A stretch of DNA of 64,000 nt from Flavobacterium frigidarium DSM 17623 (GTDB lineage Bacteria; Bacteroidota; Bacteroidia; Flavobacteriales; Flavobacteriaceae). The notes under the pieces are model-generated. The model saw only the letters and a program-made list of their open reading frames with translations. It was not told where the DNA came from and did not search any database. The stretch is taken from assembly GCF_000425505.1 (NCBI RefSeq), contig NZ_KE384393.1, positions 164,795 through 228,794 of the forward strand, in the 5' to 3' direction. Below, piece by piece: positions 16,788-25,747 of the stretch (position 1 is its first letter; the number at the start of each line of letters is the position of its first letter). The translations under genes were made by a program, and so were the position numbers.

Positions 16788-17390
16788 TTAAAGGTCTTCT
16801 AAAAGCAATAAATAAAGATTCTTTGGAGAACTTCCGTATTGCGTGAAGTTTTCCTCTTTTGCTTTTTCAAAATATTTAATTGCTGTTATATTAGTGGGGA
16901 AATCTCTTTCGTATTTCTTTTTTATCGCAGTAAGTCCGTCGCTTTTTGTAGCAAGCATTTGACTTGTAGTTGCATAAACTACAATATTAGTAGGTAGTTC
17001 ATTAGGCTTGTGTTGCTTAATTTGTTTTGAAGAAAAAAGTATAGAACCTTCTTCAGCAATTAAATTTTCGCAGGTAGAAAACAAGAATTTAGGATTAGAA
17101 GTCATTCCGTATCGCAATCTGTTTTCGTCTAATAATCCAAATAATTTGTGATCATAACATAACACTTGGCTTTCAAACCAATCGTTCTCTTCAAGAATAT
17201 TTTCAAACTGTTCTTTCAGTTCGTCCATGTTTTCACAGTACAAAAATTTCCCACCATTCTTTTTAAAATGATAAGTAAACTGTTCATCTATAGACATGTT
17301 ATTAATGTTCGAAGTTTCCTGCTCTTCTCTCACCTTCTCCTCATCTGCGGCCGAACTACTAGAACCAAAAAATTTACTAAAAAGACTCAT
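16788..17390 (-). CDS. LUD domain protein (LutC/YkgG-like)
   Basis: A 200-aa cytoplasmic protein with the LUD fold found in LutC-type lactate utilisation proteins. Visible family features are YGMTSNPKFLFSTCENLIAEEGSILFSS and the following NELPTNIVVYATTSQ. The N-terminus (MSLFSKFFGSSSS) is a polar tail typical of the Flavobacterium homologues. There are no lutA/lutB genes nearby, so lactate use is not implied. It is the first gene of the cdsA-psd-ACBP-SOD cluster; its role is unknown. Confidence 0.75.
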   Translation of the reverse strand: MSLFSKFFGSSSSAADEEKVREEQETSNINNMSIDEQFTYHFKKNGGKFLYCENMDELKEQFENILEENDWFESQVLCYDHKLFGLLDENRLRYGMTSNPKFLFSTCENLIAEEGSILFSSKQIKQHKPNELPTNIVVYATTSQMLATKSDGLTAIKKKYERDFPTNITAIKYFEKAKEENFTQYGSSPKNLYLLLLEDL

Positions 17391-17436
17391 ATATTGTGGT
17401 GGTACTTTACATATTGTTTGAAACGTCCAAAGATAA

Positions 17437-17476
17437 AAAAATCTTAATTCAAAAAGTGAATTTTGAATTAAGATTT
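17437..17476 (-). terminator. ftsH terminator
   Basis: Near-perfect 17-bp stem AAAATCTTAATTCAAAA / TTTTGAATTAAGATTTT with a 6-nt loop, followed on the minus strand by a T run. It separates ftsH from the LUD-cdsA cluster. Confidence 0.85.
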
Positions 17477-17503
17477 TAATTTTTTTTAGTCTATGTATGG
17501 TAA

Positions 17504-19429
17504 TTACAATACTACTTCTTCTAAATTAGCATCGAAAGTTCTTTTACCAAAAATAGCTTCTAAATCGTCTTTAAAGATGACCTCTTTTTCGATTAATATA
17601 TCAGCTAATTGATTCAATTTGTCTTTATTTTCCTCAAGGATAGTAATTGCTCTTTGATATTGACCCTCAATTAATAACGAGATTTCAGTATCGATAACTC
17701 TTGCTGTTTCATCAGAATACGGTTTAGAGAAGTTGTATTCTCCTTGACCTGTAGAATCATAATAAGTTACATTTCCTATCTTATCGTTTAGTCCGTAAAT
17801 CGTCACCATCGCTCTCGCTTGTTTAGTAACTTTTTCTAAATCACTTAATGCCCCTGTAGAAATACGGTCAAAAGTTACTTTCTCTGCAGCTCTACCACCC
17901 ATCGTTGCGCACATTTCGTCTAACATTTGGTCAGGACGAACAATTTGACGCTCTTCTGGTAAGTACCAAGCAGCTCCTAAGCTTTGTCCACGAGGAACAA
18001 TTGTTACTTTTATAAGAGGTGCTGCATGCTCTAACATCCAACTTACAGTTGCGTGACCAGCTTCGTGAATAGCAATAGCTTTCTTTTCTTCTGGGCTAAT
18101 GATTTTATTTTTCTTTTCTAGTCCACCTACGATTCTATCTACAGCATCTAAGAAATCTTGTCTGTCTACCGCAGTTTTATTAAAACGCGCAGCAATCAAA
18201 GCAGCTTCATTGCAAAGATTAGCAATATCAGCTCCTGAGAAACCAGGTGTTTGCTTGGCTAAAAAGTCTAAGTCTAAACCTTCTACTTTTTTCAATGGAG
18301 CTAAGTGTACTTTGAAAATTTCAGCACGCTCACGAATGTCTGGTAAATCAACAAATATTTGTCTGTCAAAACGTCCTGCACGCATTAAAGCTTTATCTAA
18401 AACATCTGCTCTGTTAGTTGCAGCAAGTACAATTACATTAGAGTTGGTACCAAAACCGTCCATTTCTGTCAATAATTGATTAAGAGTGTTTTCTCTTTCA
18501 TCATTACCACCTGACATATTACTTTTTCCTCTCGCTCTACCCACAGCATCAATCTCATCAATAAAGATGATAGCAGGAGATTTTTCCTTAGCTTGTTTAA
18601 ATAAGTCGCGAACTCTAGAAGCTCCTACACCTACAAACATTTCAACAAAGTCAGATCCTGATAATGAAAAGAAAGGAACCTGTGCTTCTCCAGCAACGGC
18701 TTTAGCTAATAATGTTTTTCCTGTACCAGGAGGTCCTACAAGTAAAGCTCCTTTTGGAATTTTACCACCTAGATTAGTGTATTTTTCTGGGTTTTTCAAG
18801 AATTCTACAATTTCTTGTATTTCTTCTTTAGCACCCTCTAATCCAGCTACGTCTTTAAAAGTAGTTTTGATATCGGTTTTTTCATCAAATAATTTAGCCT
18901 TAGATTTTCCAATGTTAAATATTTGACCACCACCTCCAGCACCTCCGCCAGACATTTTTCGCATGATAAATAACCAGACACCTACAATAATAATTATTGG
19001 TAAAAGTGTAATGAATAAGTCAGACCAGTTACTTTTTGCTTGAAAACTAAAATCTTTTAATTTTCCTTCAGCTACTGCTTTCTCTAATTTAGTTTGAAAA
19101 AGTTGATCATTACCAATGTCAAAGGTGTATTGTGGTCCTTTATTAGTATTATCAAATAAATCTTTAGAAACTTTTGCGTGCTCTTTAAGTTTTAGAGCAT
19201 CCGCTTTTAAAAAAACTTCGGCTTCTAATTTATTGTAAACAATAACTTTTTCAATTTGCCCTTGTTCTAGGTACGTATTGAATTTAGAAGAGCTCAACTG
19301 TGAAGGTTCTTGCAAACTTGAGCCACCCGTTATAAAGCTAATAAATAAAAAGATTAGTAAAATAGCAGTGTAAACTAGCCACGGACTTACTTTAAACTTA
19401 TTAGGGTTTGGATTATTATCTTTAGCCAT
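17504..19429 (-). CDS. ftsH: ATP-dependent zinc metalloprotease FtsH
   Basis: Membrane-anchored AAA+ protease for quality control of membrane and regulatory proteins. 641 aa with TM helices at about 16-35 and 138-156 around a periplasmic domain. A Gly-rich linker (GGGAGGGG) follows. Walker A is GPPGTGKT (232-239), Walker [12 protein letters not shown] (about 287-297), the second region of homology ends AGRFDR, and the zinc site is H455-EAG-H459. It is next to rsfS (16 bp) in the same direction, a common arrangement in Bacteroidota. Confidence 0.98.
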   Translation of the reverse strand: MAKDNNPNPNKFKVSPWLVYTAILLIFLFISFITGGSSLQEPSQLSSSKFNTYLEQGQIEKVIVYNKLEAEVFLKADALKLKEHAKVSKDLFDNTNKGPQYTFDIGNDQLFQTKLEKAVAEGKLKDFSFQAKSNWSDLFITLLPIIIIVGVWLFIMRKMSGGGAGGGGQIFNIGKSKAKLFDEKTDIKTTFKDVAGLEGAKEEIQEIVEFLKNPEKYTNLGGKIPKGALLVGPPGTGKTLLAKAVAGEAQVPFFSLSGSDFVEMFVGVGASRVRDLFKQAKEKSPAIIFIDEIDAVGRARGKSNMSGGNDERENTLNQLLTEMDGFGTNSNVIVLAATNRADVLDKALMRAGRFDRQIFVDLPDIRERAEIFKVHLAPLKKVEGLDLDFLAKQTPGFSGADIANLCNEAALIAARFNKTAVDRQDFLDAVDRIVGGLEKKNKIISPEEKKAIAIHEAGHATVSWMLEHAAPLIKVTIVPRGQSLGAAWYLPEERQIVRPDQMLDEMCATMGGRAAEKVTFDRISTGALSDLEKVTKQARAMVTIYGLNDKIGNVTYYDSTGQGEYNFSKPYSDETARVIDTEISLLIEGQYQRAITILEENKDKLNQLADILIEKEVIFKDDLEAIFGKRTFDANLEEVVL

Positions 19430-19444
19430 TACTTGTGTTTTTCT

Positions 19445-19816
19445 TTAGTATTTGTTTTCGATTGTAGTGATCTTAGCGTCACCCCACAAACTTTCAATAT
19501 TGTAGTATTCTCTAATTTGTTGTTGAAATACGTGTACAACGATGTTTACGTAATCCATAAGAACCCATTCAGCATTGTCTGATCCCTCAACATGCCATGG
19601 TTTGTCTTTTAATTCTTTTGAAACGATTTTTTGGATAGAGTTTACAATTGCGTTCACTTGTGTGTTAGAATTACCATTACAAATCACGTAATAGTCACAA
19701 ACGGCTGTATCAATTTCTCTTAAGTCTAGAATGCTAATGTCATTTCCTTTTACTTCTTCTATTCCCTTAATGATGTTTGCTAGTAAGTCATCATTATTAA
19801 TTGTCTTTTTTGCCAT
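19445..19816 (-). CDS. rsfS: Ribosome silencing factor RsfS
   Basis: Binds L14 of the large subunit and blocks subunit joining when nutrients are scarce. 123 aa, typical length. Motifs DISILDLREIDTAVCDYYVICNGNS and KPWHVEGSDNAEWVLMDYVNIVVHVFQ are diagnostic of the Iojap/RsfS family. Sits directly upstream of ftsH and divergent from birA. Confidence 0.96.
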   Translation of the reverse strand: MAKKTINNDDLLANIIKGIEEVKGNDISILDLREIDTAVCDYYVICNGNSNTQVNAIVNSIQKIVSKELKDKPWHVEGSDNAEWVLMDYVNIVVHVFQQQIREYYNIESLWGDAKITTIENKY

Positions 19817-19911
19817 GAAAAATTTTTATATAAGTTGGTAAAGTTACCATTTTTTGTGATTATTTTTGACCCTTAACAAAATATTAAATTCTGTTGCACA
19901 AATTATAGTCA

Positions 19912-20640
19912 ATGAAACTAATCAAACTCGATGCCATAGATTCAACAAATGATTTCCTTAAGGGGTTAGCTAGTAAGCAGTTTGTTGAAAATTTCACTGT
20001 GGTTTCTGCCGAAATTCAAACAAAGGGTAAAGGTCAAATGGGGTCAGTATGGGTAGCTGAGAAAGGTAAGAACCTAACAATGAGTGTGCTTATTAAGGAT
20101 GTTTTAATTGATTTGAACCAAATCTATACTCTAAATATTGCGGTGGCTCTTGCTGTAGTACGGGCATTACAATTATTTAAAATACCTGAATTAGCGATAA
20201 AATGGCCAAACGACATAATGTCATACAATTGCAAAATTGGCGGAATTTTGATCGAAAATAGTATTAAAATTGACGGTTCAGTTACTTCTATCGTAGGTAT
20301 TGGAATCAATATTAACCAGACAAATTTTGAAAACCTTCCTAAAGGGTCTTCTCTAGCTGTCATCGCTAAACAAGAATTTGACAAGCAAGCAGTGTTAGTA
20401 GCAATTTTAAAAGATTTAAAAGATGCTATGATCGTTTTAAAGACCAACCCTGATTCGTTGTGGAGGGAATACTTGAATTTACTTTTTAAAAAAAATGTTC
20501 CTGTTCCTTTTGAATTGCCAGATGGTGATAGATTCATGGGAATTATTCAGGGTGTCTCTGATCAAGGTAAATTACAAATATTGCTTGAAAACGATGCTGT
20601 GGTACAGTATAATATCAAAGAAATTCAAATGTTATATTAA
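19912..20640 (+). CDS. birA: Biotin--[acetyl-CoA-carboxylase] ligase
   Basis: Transfers biotin to the carboxyl carrier protein. 242 aa, catalytic and C-terminal domains only, without the N-terminal DNA-binding domain of E. coli BirA, so it should not act as a repressor. The biotin-binding loop TKGKGQMGSVW is at 38-47 and the KWPNDI motif at 97-102, followed by CKIGGILIEN. A biotin-dependent carboxylase beta subunit is encoded at 37771-39399, a possible downstream beneficiary. Confidence 0.95.
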   Translation: MKLIKLDAIDSTNDFLKGLASKQFVENFTVVSAEIQTKGKGQMGSVWVAEKGKNLTMSVLIKDVLIDLNQIYTLNIAVALAVVRALQLFKIPELAIKWPNDIMSYNCKIGGILIENSIKIDGSVTSIVGIGININQTNFENLPKGSSLAVIAKQEFDKQAVLVAILKDLKDAMIVLKTNPDSLWREYLNLLFKKNVPVPFELPDGDRFMGIIQGVSDQGKLQILLENDAVVQYNIKEIQMLY

Positions 20641-20645
20641 ACAAG

Positions 20646-20679
20646 AAGTCCCTTAAAAATTAATTTAAGGGACTTTTTT
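20646..20679. terminator. Bidirectional terminator between birA and SRPBCC gene
   Basis: Stem AAGTCCCTTAAA / TTTAAGGGACTT with a 6-nt loop and flanking A/T tracts. Confidence 0.9.
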
Positions 20680-20695
20680 ATATAATTAACTGGGA

Positions 20696-21088
20696 TTATA
20701 ATTTTCCCATGTTTGTTGCTAGAGTTTCAATAAATTTCCCAATTGGCCCTTTAATCATCATAGCCATCATAGGATTAAAATCACCTTCAAAATCTAATTT
20801 TACCGAACTTGAAGTTTCCGAAGTTGCCTCGATATTAGTCACTAATGTGAATGGTAACTTATCACTAGCAGCTCCAAGAACGATCTTGTTAGGTGCTATT
20901 TTTTCTTTCATTTTTAATTTGATCTCAGGCATCCCTTTCAATCCAAAAATAAACGCGTCTTCGCCAATTACTTCAAATTTAGCAATATTTTCAGGCATCA
21001 ATTGTTCAAAATTCTTCACATCAGTTAATAATGTGAATAAATCTTGAGCTGATTTTTGAACAGTAACTTTTGGGCTCTCTAAGTTCAT
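20696..21088 (-). CDS. SRPBCC family protein (START/polyketide cyclase-like)
   Basis: A 130-aa single-domain protein of the helix-grip SRPBCC superfamily, which binds hydrophobic ligands. The N-terminus VQKSAQDLFTLLTDVKNFEQLMPENI and the C-terminal long helix (MMAMMIKGPIGKFIETLATNM) match CoxG/orotate-neighbour SRPBCC proteins. Only 12 bp separate it from pyrE, so it is co-transcribed; this pyrE-SRPBCC order is common in Flavobacteria, but no role in pyrimidine synthesis is known to me. Confidence 0.8.
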   Translation of the reverse strand: MNLESPKVTVQKSAQDLFTLLTDVKNFEQLMPENIAKFEVIGEDAFIFGLKGMPEIKLKMKEKIAPNKIVLGAASDKLPFTLVTNIEATSETSSSVKLDFEGDFNPMMAMMIKGPIGKFIETLATNMGKL

Positions 21089-21100
21089 ATAAGTAAGTAT

Positions 21101-21751
21101 TTATTTTATTTCGTTATTCCAAGTCGAAGGATTAACACTCCATTCTCTTAACGTCGTTTCTTCTTTTTCTGTAATATAGCTTTTGGCTACAGCCAAATTC
21201 AATAAATTTTCATAATTACTTAGAGTGAATAAATCCACATTAGCATCTTTGAAATTTTGTGTTGAAATATCAAAGCCATAAGTAAAAATTGCTGCCATCC
21301 CTTTAATATTTGCTCCAGCGGCGCGTAAAGCCTCAACGGCATTCAAGCTGCTACCACCAGTACTAATTAAATCTTCTACAATTACTACGTTCTGTCCTTT
21401 TTGTAAAAAACCTTCTACTTGGTTTTGACGGCCATGTTTTTTTGCTTCTGGACGCACATATACAAATGGTAATCCCATACTCTCTGCAACTAGCATCCCA
21501 ATCCCAATTGCTCCAGTGGCAACACCGGCAATTACATCTGGCTTGCCAAATTGTTTCTCAATGTGTTTTGCAAACGCATCTCGCACATAATTTCTTATTG
21601 GTGGAAATGAGAGTATTAGCCTGTTATCACAATAAATAGGTGACTTCCATCCAGAAGCCCATGTAAAAGGATTTCCTGGATTCAATTTAATTGCATTTAT
21701 TTGCAAAAGCAATTCGGCTGTTTTTTCGGCAGTATCTTTATTAAAAATCAT
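21101..21751 (-). CDS. pyrE: Orotate phosphoribosyltransferase
   Basis: Makes OMP from orotate and PRPP in UMP synthesis. 216 aa from the chosen start. WASGWKSPIYCDNR binds substrate, and the PRPP motif is VVIVEDLISTGGSS. I chose the ATG at 21751 (MIFNKDTAEKTAELL): the longer reading from 21784 would run through a very good -7 box (TACATTTG, 21763-21756), so those 11 extra codons are unlikely to be translated. The predicted transcript starts at or within a few bases of this ATG, so it may be leaderless. Confidence 0.94.
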   Translation of the reverse strand: MIFNKDTAEKTAELLLQINAIKLNPGNPFTWASGWKSPIYCDNRLILSFPPIRNYVRDAFAKHIEKQFGKPDVIAGVATGAIGIGMLVAESMGLPFVYVRPEAKKHGRQNQVEGFLQKGQNVVIVEDLISTGGSSLNAVEALRAAGANIKGMAAIFTYGFDISTQNFKDANVDLFTLSNYENLLNLAVAKSYITEKEETTLREWSVNPSTWNNEIK

Positions 21752-21755
21752 AGTA

Positions 21756-21784
21756 CAAATGTATAAAGTTTTTGTGAACGACAA
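21756..21784 (-). promoter_or_regulatory. Predicted pyrE promoter, overlapping the divergent NUDIX gene start
   Basis: On the minus strand TTG (21784-21782), an 18-nt spacer and a perfect -7 box TACATTTG (21763-21756). Its end lies 4 nt before the pyrE ATG. The box overlaps the ATG of the NUDIX gene at 21759. Confidence 0.65.
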
Positions 21785-22370
21785 ACCACTTTTTTTGACA
21801 AATAAAATTTCAAAAGAGACAGATTTTCAATTGTTTTTATTAGAAAGCATTGATATCAAACAGCTTATCGTAAAAATGTTTCAAAATAAAATTCAGAAGG
21901 CCTGTTTATATCATCCCGATGATAAGGAAATTATGAAGACTTTGAAGACAAAAATCCCTGTGAATAAAGCAGGCGGTGGCTTAGTATATAATAAAAAAGG
22001 AGAAATTCTTTTCATTTTTAGAAACGGCAAATGGGATTTACCCAAAGGCGGAATCGAAAAAGGAGAGGAAATTGAGGATACCGCTATGCGTGAAGTAGAG
22101 GAGGAGACTGGGGTGAACAAACTCAAAATTGTAAAAAAACTCCAGAAAACCTACCATGTTTTTAAGCGCAACGATGTCTATAAGCTGAAAATAACGCATT
22201 GGTTCGAAATGCATTCTGATTTTGAAGGTACGCCTCAAGGTCAGTTAGAGGAAGGCATCGAGAAAGTAGCCTGGTTTAAACCGGAAGAAATCCCCGAAAT
22301 CCTCAAAAATTCTTATGAGAACATCAAACTATTATTTGAGGAAGAGAATGAAAACTCTCTGACATTGTAA
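21759..22370 (+). CDS. NUDIX hydrolase
   Basis: A 203-aa protein with a complete Nudix box, GGIEKGEEIEDTAMREVEEETGV (about 97-119), which fits G-x5-E-x7-REUxEExGU and binds Mg. It hydrolyses a nucleoside diphosphate linked to another group; substrate not predictable. The N-terminal about 65 residues are an extra alpha/beta region typical of the Bacteroidota homologues next to pyrE. Divergent from pyrE, with only 7 bp between start codons. Confidence 0.9.
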   Translation: MYKVFVNDKPLFLTNKISKETDFQLFLLESIDIKQLIVKMFQNKIQKACLYHPDDKEIMKTLKTKIPVNKAGGGLVYNKKGEILFIFRNGKWDLPKGGIEKGEEIEDTAMREVEEETGVNKLKIVKKLQKTYHVFKRNDVYKLKITHWFEMHSDFEGTPQGQLEEGIEKVAWFKPEEIPEILKNSYENIKLLFEEENENSLTL

Positions 22371-22398
22371 TTTGTTGATAATAGATCATAAAAAAGAA

Positions 22399-22431
22399 AA
22401 CGGACATTTGACTTTAAGTCATTTGTCCGTT
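22399..22431. terminator. Bidirectional terminator between NUDIX and M14 genes
   Basis: Stem AACGGACA...TGTCCGTT with further GACTT/AAGTC pairing inside, flanked by A and T tracts. Confidence 0.88.
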
Positions 22432-22442
22432 ATTTTTTTATT

Positions 22443-24170
22443 TTACATTACGCGATAAATAGGATATTGTAAGTGTGCTTTTTCATAATGAGCAGAATTT
22501 TTATAAATCCATTCCAGTTGTGCTGCGGCATCTTTTGCAAAAACTTCATCACTGTCCTTTTTTTGCTCGAATGCTTTTTTTATTTCAGGATTGTCTCTTA
22601 GTATTTTAGCGGCAGTATCTTCAAATACATAGGCTGAGTAGCCCTCTTTTTGCTGGAGTATTGTATCAAAGAAATTCCAATTAAAAAAGGAATCAATCGC
22701 TGCAGGTTCTAGTGTTTCTAGTAAATATTTTACACCTGCTTGATCTGTCGATACGATATAGTCTCCTTTTTTAAATGCGATTGTCTCTACAGTTGTACTT
22801 ACCTTTGTATTGCGGTGCAAATAATGACCTTCATAAGGAGATGAAGTAGTGTTGTAATCTTCAATTTGATAATTTTCTACAGGTATTAAACGATCTTTTT
22901 CTAGTTGTTGTACAGTAAGTCCATTGCCTTTTAAAAGCGCAATAATATTCCAAAAACCTTTCGGAATGATATATGCTTTGGGAATTGTAATTTCGTCAAC
23001 TGGAACATAATTTTTCAGGTACGGAATATTCTTTTTAAATGGTTTTTGACGATCATAAAATAATCTTTCACCGCTGGTTACATCACTTTTTTTATAGCTT
23101 CCTTCATACCCAAGAAATTCAAAATTGGTCACTGACGTACTATCAATTTTGTATTTTAAAGCATATTTTGAACCGGGTTTGTATAACGACTCATTAGCAA
23201 TTCTTTTTTCTTTAATTTTTTTAAAGTTGGCGTCGGTATAATCAAGTATCGAGCGCATAAATTCGTAGGTTGCATGAACCCTTTCTTGATATTTTTTCAA
23301 CATATGCGTTTCTACAACATAGCCAATTGTATTAAAAAGTGAAGCATATCCCGTGGAGTACCTTGGGCTATCATAAAATTGGATAAAACCAGTATCTGGT
23401 GTGTCGCTAAAGGCATTCACATAAGGTGTCATTGGGAGCTCCTTTTTCTTTAGGTCTTGAACCACTGCTTCATTCATTTCCTTATCCATAAAATTACCCA
23501 AAATTTCGCCTATTTTGTTTTGTTGGGTCATGATGTACGTTAATTTGTATTGATAATCTGCTCCATTGCTAACATGATTATCAATTAAAACATCAGGTTT
23601 TAAAAGTTGGAAAATCGCTGCAAAACTGCTCGTATTTCGGCTATCTGATTTAATAAAATCTCGATTCAAATCATAATTTCGAGCATTTCCCCTAAAGCCG
23701 TAAACTTCAGGACCATCTTGATTTACTCTTGTAGTACTATTTCGATTCAAGGCGCCTCCTATATTGTAAACAGGAATCGTTACTAAGACCGTATTTTTAG
23801 GCACAATAATCTTTCCTAAAGCGAGATCGCGATACAGTTGCATTGTGGAATCAATTCCGTCTGGCTCTCCGGGGTGAATGCCGTTATTAAATAATACAAT
23901 GGCTTTATTTTTTCGAATAGAAGCAAAATCGAAATTTTCATCTGCACTAAATATTACGATGTGCAGAGACTCTCCGCTATCTGTGAGTCCCATTTCTTGA
24001 ATGGAAATCGTTTTAAAATCCTTTGCTAGTAGCTTGTAATACTCAATTGTTTGTTGGTAACTAGCGGTTTGATTGCCATTCCCTTTTTCGAATATAGTTT
24101 CATAATTTACATCCTTTTGTGCAAAACAGGAGGCTGATATCAAGAGTAATAGTGCAGTGGTGATTTTCAT
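22443..24170 (-). CDS. M14 family zinc carboxypeptidase
   Basis: Exported metallopeptidase of 575 aa with signal peptide MKITTALLLLISASCFAQ. The zinc motif HxxE is H99-PG-E102 in NNGIHPGEPDGIDSTM; NRNSTTRVNQDGPEVYGFRGNARNYDLNRDF carries the substrate-binding Arg/Asn residues; DVLIDNHVSNGADYQ holds the third ligand His. The C-terminal half is a long accessory region of unclear role. Single gene with its own terminator; likely cleaves peptides in the periplasm. Confidence 0.9.
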   Translation of the reverse strand: MKITTALLLLISASCFAQKDVNYETIFEKGNGNQTASYQQTIEYYKLLAKDFKTISIQEMGLTDSGESLHIVIFSADENFDFASIRKNKAIVLFNNGIHPGEPDGIDSTMQLYRDLALGKIIVPKNTVLVTIPVYNIGGALNRNSTTRVNQDGPEVYGFRGNARNYDLNRDFIKSDSRNTSSFAAIFQLLKPDVLIDNHVSNGADYQYKLTYIMTQQNKIGEILGNFMDKEMNEAVVQDLKKKELPMTPYVNAFSDTPDTGFIQFYDSPRYSTGYASLFNTIGYVVETHMLKKYQERVHATYEFMRSILDYTDANFKKIKEKRIANESLYKPGSKYALKYKIDSTSVTNFEFLGYEGSYKKSDVTSGERLFYDRQKPFKKNIPYLKNYVPVDEITIPKAYIIPKGFWNIIALLKGNGLTVQQLEKDRLIPVENYQIEDYNTTSSPYEGHYLHRNTKVSTTVETIAFKKGDYIVSTDQAGVKYLLETLEPAAIDSFFNWNFFDTILQQKEGYSAYVFEDTAAKILRDNPEIKKAFEQKKDSDEVFAKDAAAQLEWIYKNSAHYEKAHLQYPIYRVM

Positions 24171-24292
24171 TTGGTATTGTTTTTATGGAAACCAAATATA
24201 AATAATTTGCATGCTATATTAGAATGGTAGCTTTAATAATGTGGTTTTAAGATAAAAATGGGAATTGTACATTAGAAATGCATAATTCATTT

Positions 24293-24300
24293 TACCTTTG
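24293..24300 (+). promoter_or_regulatory. Predicted -7 box for the helicase gene
   Basis: TACCTTTG matches TAnnTTTG. A TTG at 24265-24267 is 25 nt upstream, slightly far for the -33 element. Start of transcription about 24305 excludes the in-frame TTG at 24298 as a start codon. Confidence 0.5.
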
Positions 24301-24315
24301 CACAAATATTTAAAA

Positions 24316-25662
24316 ATGAATAAGAAGCACCATTCTAACAATATACTATTGAATTTAGGCATCGAAAGCTTAAATGAAATGCAGGAAGTAGCGCAAGATG
24401 CTATTTTGAACGATAATAATGTTTTGTTATTATCACCAACAGGTTCAGGAAAAACATTAGCCTTTTTGTTGCCTATTTTAGAAATGTTACAACCAGAGAT
24501 TCTATCTGTGCAGTGTTTGATCTTAGTTCCATCAAGAGAATTAGGATTACAAATAGAGCAAGTATGGAAAAAAATGGGAACCGATTACAAAGTCAACGTT
24601 TGTTACGGTGGCCACTCGATCGATACTGAAATCAAAAACTTAAGCAATCCTCCAGCTGTTTTAATAGGAACACCAGGACGTATTGCAGATCATATTGATA
24701 GAGGAACTTTTAGAGTTGACAAAATACAAACATTAATTTTAGATGAGTTTGATAAATCGTTGCAATTGGGTTTTCATGAGCAAATGTCTTTTATCATTGG
24801 TAAATTAAGTAAACTGAACAAACGTGTTTTAGTATCAGCTACTAGTGATATCGAAATTCCAAAATATACTAGAGTAATCAATCCAACTATTTTGGACTTT
24901 ATTCCGGAGCATGAAGAAACAAGCAATTTAGCGACCAAATTAGTGGTGTCTAAAGACAAAGATAAGTTGGGGAGTTTATTTAACTTAATTTGCTCTTTAA
25001 AATCAGAATCGGCTATTGTTTTCTGTAATCATCGTGATGCTGCTGAACGTATTAGTGACACATTGAACGAAAAAGGAATCTACTCAACATACTACCATGG
25101 AGGTATGGATCAAGAGGAACGCGAGCGCGCTTTGATTCAATTTAGAAACGGTAGTGTAAGCTATCTTATCACCACAGATTTAGCTGCCCGTGGACTAGAT
25201 ATTCCTGAGATGAACCACGTAATTCATTATCATTTGCCTTCAAAAGAAGATGAGTACACGCATAGAAATGGTCGTACAGCACGTATGACAGCTTCTGGTA
25301 CTGCTTACATCATTACGCATGATAGTGAAAAAAAAATGGATTATATTGATTATGGTATGAAAGTACTAGCTGTAGATACAGCTGTCAACTTACCAAAACC
25401 ACCTCAATACCAAACAATTTACATAAGCGGTGGTAAAAAGAATAAATTAAATAAAATTGATATTGTAGGTTTCTTTTCTCAAAAAGGTCAACTAGAAAAA
25501 GGAGATTTAGGTTTAATCGAAGTGAAAGATTTTATTTCGTTTGCCGCTGTAAAATTTGGAAAGGTTAAAGACCTCCTGAATAATATTAGAGATCAGAAAA
25601 TGAAAGGAAAGAAATATAAAATCGAAGTGGCTCGAAAAGTCATCAAGAAAGAAGAAGAGTAG
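24316..25662 (+). CDS. DEAD-box RNA helicase (DbpA-like C-terminus)
   Basis: ATP-dependent RNA helicase of 448 aa from the ATG at 24316. Motif I is SPTGSGKT (about 40-47), motif Ia PSREL, motif II DEFD (143-146, a common Bacteroidota variant of DEAD), motif III SAT, motif V TDLAARGLDIP and motif VI HRNGRTAR. A small C-terminal domain (about 365-448) resembles the DbpA RNA-binding domain, suggesting a role in rRNA folding or large-subunit assembly. The upstream TTG at 24298 lies in the -7 box, so the ATG is chosen. Confidence 0.92.
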   Translation: MNKKHHSNNILLNLGIESLNEMQEVAQDAILNDNNVLLLSPTGSGKTLAFLLPILEMLQPEILSVQCLILVPSRELGLQIEQVWKKMGTDYKVNVCYGGHSIDTEIKNLSNPPAVLIGTPGRIADHIDRGTFRVDKIQTLILDEFDKSLQLGFHEQMSFIIGKLSKLNKRVLVSATSDIEIPKYTRVINPTILDFIPEHEETSNLATKLVVSKDKDKLGSLFNLICSLKSESAIVFCNHRDAAERISDTLNEKGIYSTYYHGGMDQEERERALIQFRNGSVSYLITTDLAARGLDIPEMNHVIHYHLPSKEDEYTHRNGRTARMTASGTAYIITHDSEKKMDYIDYGMKVLAVDTAVNLPKPPQYQTIYISGGKKNKLNKIDIVGFFSQKGQLEKGDLGLIEVKDFISFAAVKFGKVKDLLNNIRDQKMKGKKYKIEVARKVIKKEEE

Positions 25663-25694
25663 GTAGCAATACAATAACTGTTCTTATAAATTTA

Positions 25695-25726
25695 AAAAGC
25701 CCTGTAACATTTGTTACAGGGCTTTT
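25695..25726. terminator. Bidirectional terminator between helicase gene and fumC
   Basis: Stem AAAAGCCCTGTAACA / TGTTACAGGGCTTTT with a 2-nt centre, and T tract on both strands. Confidence 0.92.
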
Positions 25727-25747
25727 TTGTATTGATTGAGAGCGAAA

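Noticed and set aside
21752..21784. N-terminal extension of pyrE from a more upstream start
   Set aside because: It would be encoded by the predicted promoter -7 box and overlaps the divergent NUDIX start; the family begins near MIFNKDTAEKT.
24298..24315. TTG start for the DEAD-box helicase
   Set aside because: TTG lies within the -7 box and the ATG at 24316 fits the family N-terminus.
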